From Pseudanabaena sp. CAN_BIN31 (GTDB lineage Bacteria; Cyanobacteriota; Cyanobacteriia; Pseudanabaenales; Pseudanabaenaceae): a DNA stretch of 7,114 nt. The stretch spans positions 1 through 7,114 of the forward strand of contig JAJAZG010000394.1 of NCBI GenBank assembly GCA_026785865.1. The letters are read 5' to 3'. Made by a program: the position numbers and the translations under genes. A model generated the notes under the pieces. That model was not told the origin of the DNA, searched no databases, and was given only the letters and a program-made list of their open reading frames with translations. Below, one piece after another: positions 5,245 through 7,114 of the stretch; positions within the stretch are counted from its first letter, which is position 1; each line of letters starts with the position of its first letter.

Positions 5245-7114
5245 ATGCATTTACCTCAACAGCGTTGGCAAATTTTCTCACCACAACCAGATTTGTCGAT
5301 CTCGATCGCAAATGTTACAGGGCTTTCACCGATAATCGCGCAGGTTTTACTAAATCGCGGGATTAATACTCCTGAAGCTGCCCAGATTTTTCTTGATCCT
5401 GAATTGGAAGATCTGCCCGATCCCAAGCAAGAATTTCCTGACTTAATTGCGAGTATTGATCGCATTGAGCTTGCCATTAAAAATGGCGATCGGATCACGA
5501 TCTGCGGTGACTATGATGTGGATGGTATGACCAGCACCGCTTTATTAATTCGTACTTTGCGGTTGTTGGGCGCTATTGTCGAATATGAAATCCCTAGTCG
5601 GATGACGGAGGGCTATGGGATTAATCAGCGTATTGTGCAGGATTGTCACGATCGCGATGTGAAATTAATTATCACTGTGGACAATGGCATCGCTGCCTAT
5701 GACGCGATCGCTTTTGCCGAATCCTTAAATATTTCCGTAATTGTCACCGATCACCACGAAGTCCCCGAAGACATTACCAAAATTCCACCCGCAACGGCGA
5801 TCCTCAATCCCAAATATCAAGTCGATCCTAATTCGCCCTATGCAGCGATCGCGGGTGTCGGTGTTGCCTATGTTTTGGCATTAGAGTTAAGCGATCGCTT
5901 TGGCAAACGCGCCGAACTAGAAAATCCGTTACTAGAATTATTCACCCTTGGCACGATCGCCGATCTTGCATTCTTAACAGGGATCAATCGCCGCTTGGTT
6001 AAAAAAGGGTTACGCTTACTTTCTCAATCCAAAGTCATTGGCATTATTGCGCTGATTAATGAATCAGGCATTAGTAAAGATAAACAAGTAGGAATGAAAC
6101 CTGAAGCGATCGGGTTTGGTCTAGGACCGAGAATTAATGCGATCGGTCGAATTGGCAAGCCACAGGTAATTATTGATTTGTTGACTTCTAGAGACCAAGG
6201 TGAAGCAAAGAAATTAGCCAAAAAATGCGAATTAACTAATAAAGATCGCCAAGAATTTTGTAAAAATATCGAACAAGAGGCGATCGCGTATATGACTAAA
6301 AAGAAGTCAGATGGTTTTGATATTACCCAAGAACGTGTCTTGGTGATTGTTGATCGTGAAGTGCAAGAAGCCCTCACCCCCAGATCCTCTCCTGCTGGAG
6401 AGGGGAGCAAGACTTCTGGTAAACGTAAAAAAGCATCAACGGAATCTTTGCCTAATGATAATAAAGATTCTGATCTCGCTTCCCTCTCCCCTACTGGGGG
6501 AGTAGCTGGGGGATGGCATCACGGTGTAATTGGGATCGTTGCCTCGCGCTTAGTAGAACGTTATGGCGCACCAGTATTTATCGGAAGTTATGAAGATGCT
6601 CATGAAGACGAAACCAATCCTCAAGCGGCAACGATTCGCTTCTCAGTGCGCGGCATTCCTGAATTTCATGTCTTTCATTCCCTCGAATATATTGCCGATA
6701 TCCGCAGTAAAGGCGGTGGACATAAAGCCGCAGGTGGGTTTACACTTCCTGCGGAAAACATCGAAAAGTTGCGAAATGGATTAAGGGAATTCGCTGATCG
6801 CGAGAACATTCTTCCCAGTCACATCATGCCACTCATCAATGTTGATGTACTGGCGGATCTGAGCGATATCTCAATGACGATGTTACAGTATTGCGATCTC
6901 CTGCAACCTTGTGGCTTAGGCAATGCCGATCCTGTATTTTACAGTAAAAATGTGCGGGTGCTTTCTCAAACCACTCGTGGCAGAGATAAAATCAAACATC
7001 TTTCGTTAGAACTTGATACAGGTAATGGCAAGATTAAGGCGATCGCGTGGCGCTGGGGAGAATATTGTCCTCTACCTGATTACATTGATATTGCTTACAA
7101 GTTACGCGCTAATC
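5245..7114 (+). CDS. recJ: Single-stranded-DNA-specific exonuclease RecJ, 3' end cut by window edge
   Basis: RecJ is the 5'-to-3' exonuclease that trims single-stranded DNA in recombination and mismatch/excision repair. The frame is open from the ATG at 5245 to the right edge, with 623 complete codons and no stop or frameshift. The DHH domain shows motif I CGDYDVDG (87-94), TVDNGI (144-149) and the namesake VTDHHE (167-172), all with metal-binding Asp/His residues. GLGPRINAIGRIG lies near 295-307. WHHGVIGIVASRL (424-436) and the DHHA1 motif KGGGHKAAGGF (489-499) follow, and an OB-fold-like part starts near 520. The start is bounded by an in-frame TAA at 5212-5214 with no other start codon between. 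Residues about 376-423, between VLVIVDREV and GWHHG, are a low-complexity insertion made largely of a G/C-rich inverted repeat. Because the frame and all motifs are kept, I expect an active enzyme. Confidence 0.95.
   Translation, partial: MHLPQQRWQIFSPQPDLSISIANVTGLSPIIAQVLLNRGINTPEAAQIFLDPELEDLPDPKQEFPDLIASIDRIELAIKNGDRITICGDYDVDGMTSTALLIRTLRLLGAIVEYEIPSRMTEGYGINQRIVQDCHDRDVKLIITVDNGIAAYDAIAFAESLNISVIVTDHHEVPEDITKIPPATAILNPKYQVDPNSPYAAIAGVGVAYVLALELSDRFGKRAELENPLLELFTLGTIADLAFLTGINRRLVKKGLRLLSQSKVIGIIALINESGISKDKQVGMKPEAIGFGLGPRINAIGRIGKPQVIIDLLTSRDQGEAKKLAKKCELTNKDRQEFCKNIEQEAIAYMTKKKSDGFDITQERVLVIVDREVQEALTPRSSPAGEGSKTSGKRKKASTESLPNDNKDSDLASLSPTGGVAGGWHHGVIGIVASRLVERYGAPVFIGSYEDAHEDETNPQAATIRFSVRGIPEFHVFHSLEYIADIRSKGGGHKAAGGFTLPAENIEKLRNGLREFADRENILPSHIMPLINVDVLADLSDISMTMLQYCDLLQPCGLGNADPVFYSKNVRVLSQTTRGRDKIKHLSLELDTGNGKIKAIAWRWGEYCPLPDYIDIAYKLRAN
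6371..6516. repeat. MITE-like inverted repeat pair inserted in frame in recJ
   Basis: Two C/G-rich units lie in opposite orientation: about 6371-6411 (CCCTCACCCCCAG at the outer end, then a CCTCTCC-TGCT-GGAGAGG hairpin at 6386-6403) and about 6477-6516 (CCCTCTCCCC, then CTGGGGGATGG at the outer end). The reverse complement of the right unit aligns with the left unit along about 40 bp with some mismatches. About 65 bp of A/T-richer sequence lie between them. Such CCCTCACCCCC...GGGGAGAGG units are familiar dispersed, usually intergenic repeats in cyanobacteria. Here they encode part of RecJ (ALTPRSSPAGEG on one side, SLSPTGGVAGG on the other). The exact borders and any target duplication cannot be fixed from this copy alone. 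Confidence 0.65.

Noticed and set aside
6024..6410. Minus-strand open frame opposite recJ
   Set aside because: It is antisense to conserved RecJ sequence, and its start lies in the G/C-rich repeat. Such frames are a common artefact of this repeat.
6371..6516. Possible disruption (pseudogene) of recJ by the repeat
   Set aside because: The reading frame stays open on both sides and all RecJ motifs downstream are intact, so an in-frame insertion is the better reading.
1..7114. Defence island, CRISPR array, tRNA, phage or transposase genes
   Set aside because: No direct-repeat array, cloverleaf or integrase/transposase motif was found. The genes are housekeeping and regulatory, so no new multi-gene system is supported.

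Overview
The window is ordinary chromosomal sequence from a cyanobacterium. Three things show this. At least 16 copies of the cyanobacterial octamer GCGATCGC (HIP1) are scattered over both strands. Two cyanobacterial regulators are present: the nitrogen regulator NtcA and the clock-output kinase SasA with its KaiB-like N-terminus. SecG is also of cyanobacterial type. The moderate A+T content and the style of the intergenic hairpins are compatible with a Pseudanabaena-like filamentous lineage, but that assignment is only a guess from pattern memory.

Layout from left to right. The 3' third of the PRPP synthetase gene (prs, +) enters from the left edge. After a 179-bp gap comes ntcA (+), which starts with TTG, then secG (+). 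A 130-nt palindromic element with a perfect 33-bp stem separates secG from the convergent coaE (-, dephospho-CoA kinase). Only 30 bp separate coaE from a divergent SemiSWEET-type small sugar-transporter gene (+). A hairpin that overlaps its stop codon follows, then an NnrU/Z-ISO family membrane protein (+). Next is an orphan protein with a PD-(D/E)XK nuclease-like signature (+). A perfect 26-bp-stem hairpin separates it from the convergent sasA (-). A 56-bp A/T-rich region lies between sasA and the divergent recJ (+), which runs off the right edge.

Most genes are single-gene housekeeping or regulatory units, and I see no operon that forms a pathway. The links are loose: nitrogen control (NtcA), circadian output (SasA), nucleotide and CoA precursor supply (Prs, CoaE), protein export (SecG) and DNA repair (RecJ). 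Every convergent junction is marked by a long, almost perfect hairpin.

I do not see a new multi-gene system. The most unusual signals are these: a MITE-like pair of inverted G/C-rich repeats carried in frame inside recJ, between its DHH and DHHA1 regions; the palindrome between secG and coaE, whose outer arm includes the coaE stop codon; a Z-ISO-like NnrU protein; and the orphan PD-(D/E)XK protein. No tRNA, rRNA, CRISPR array or transposase gene was found, and no gene-free stretch exceeds 300 bp.
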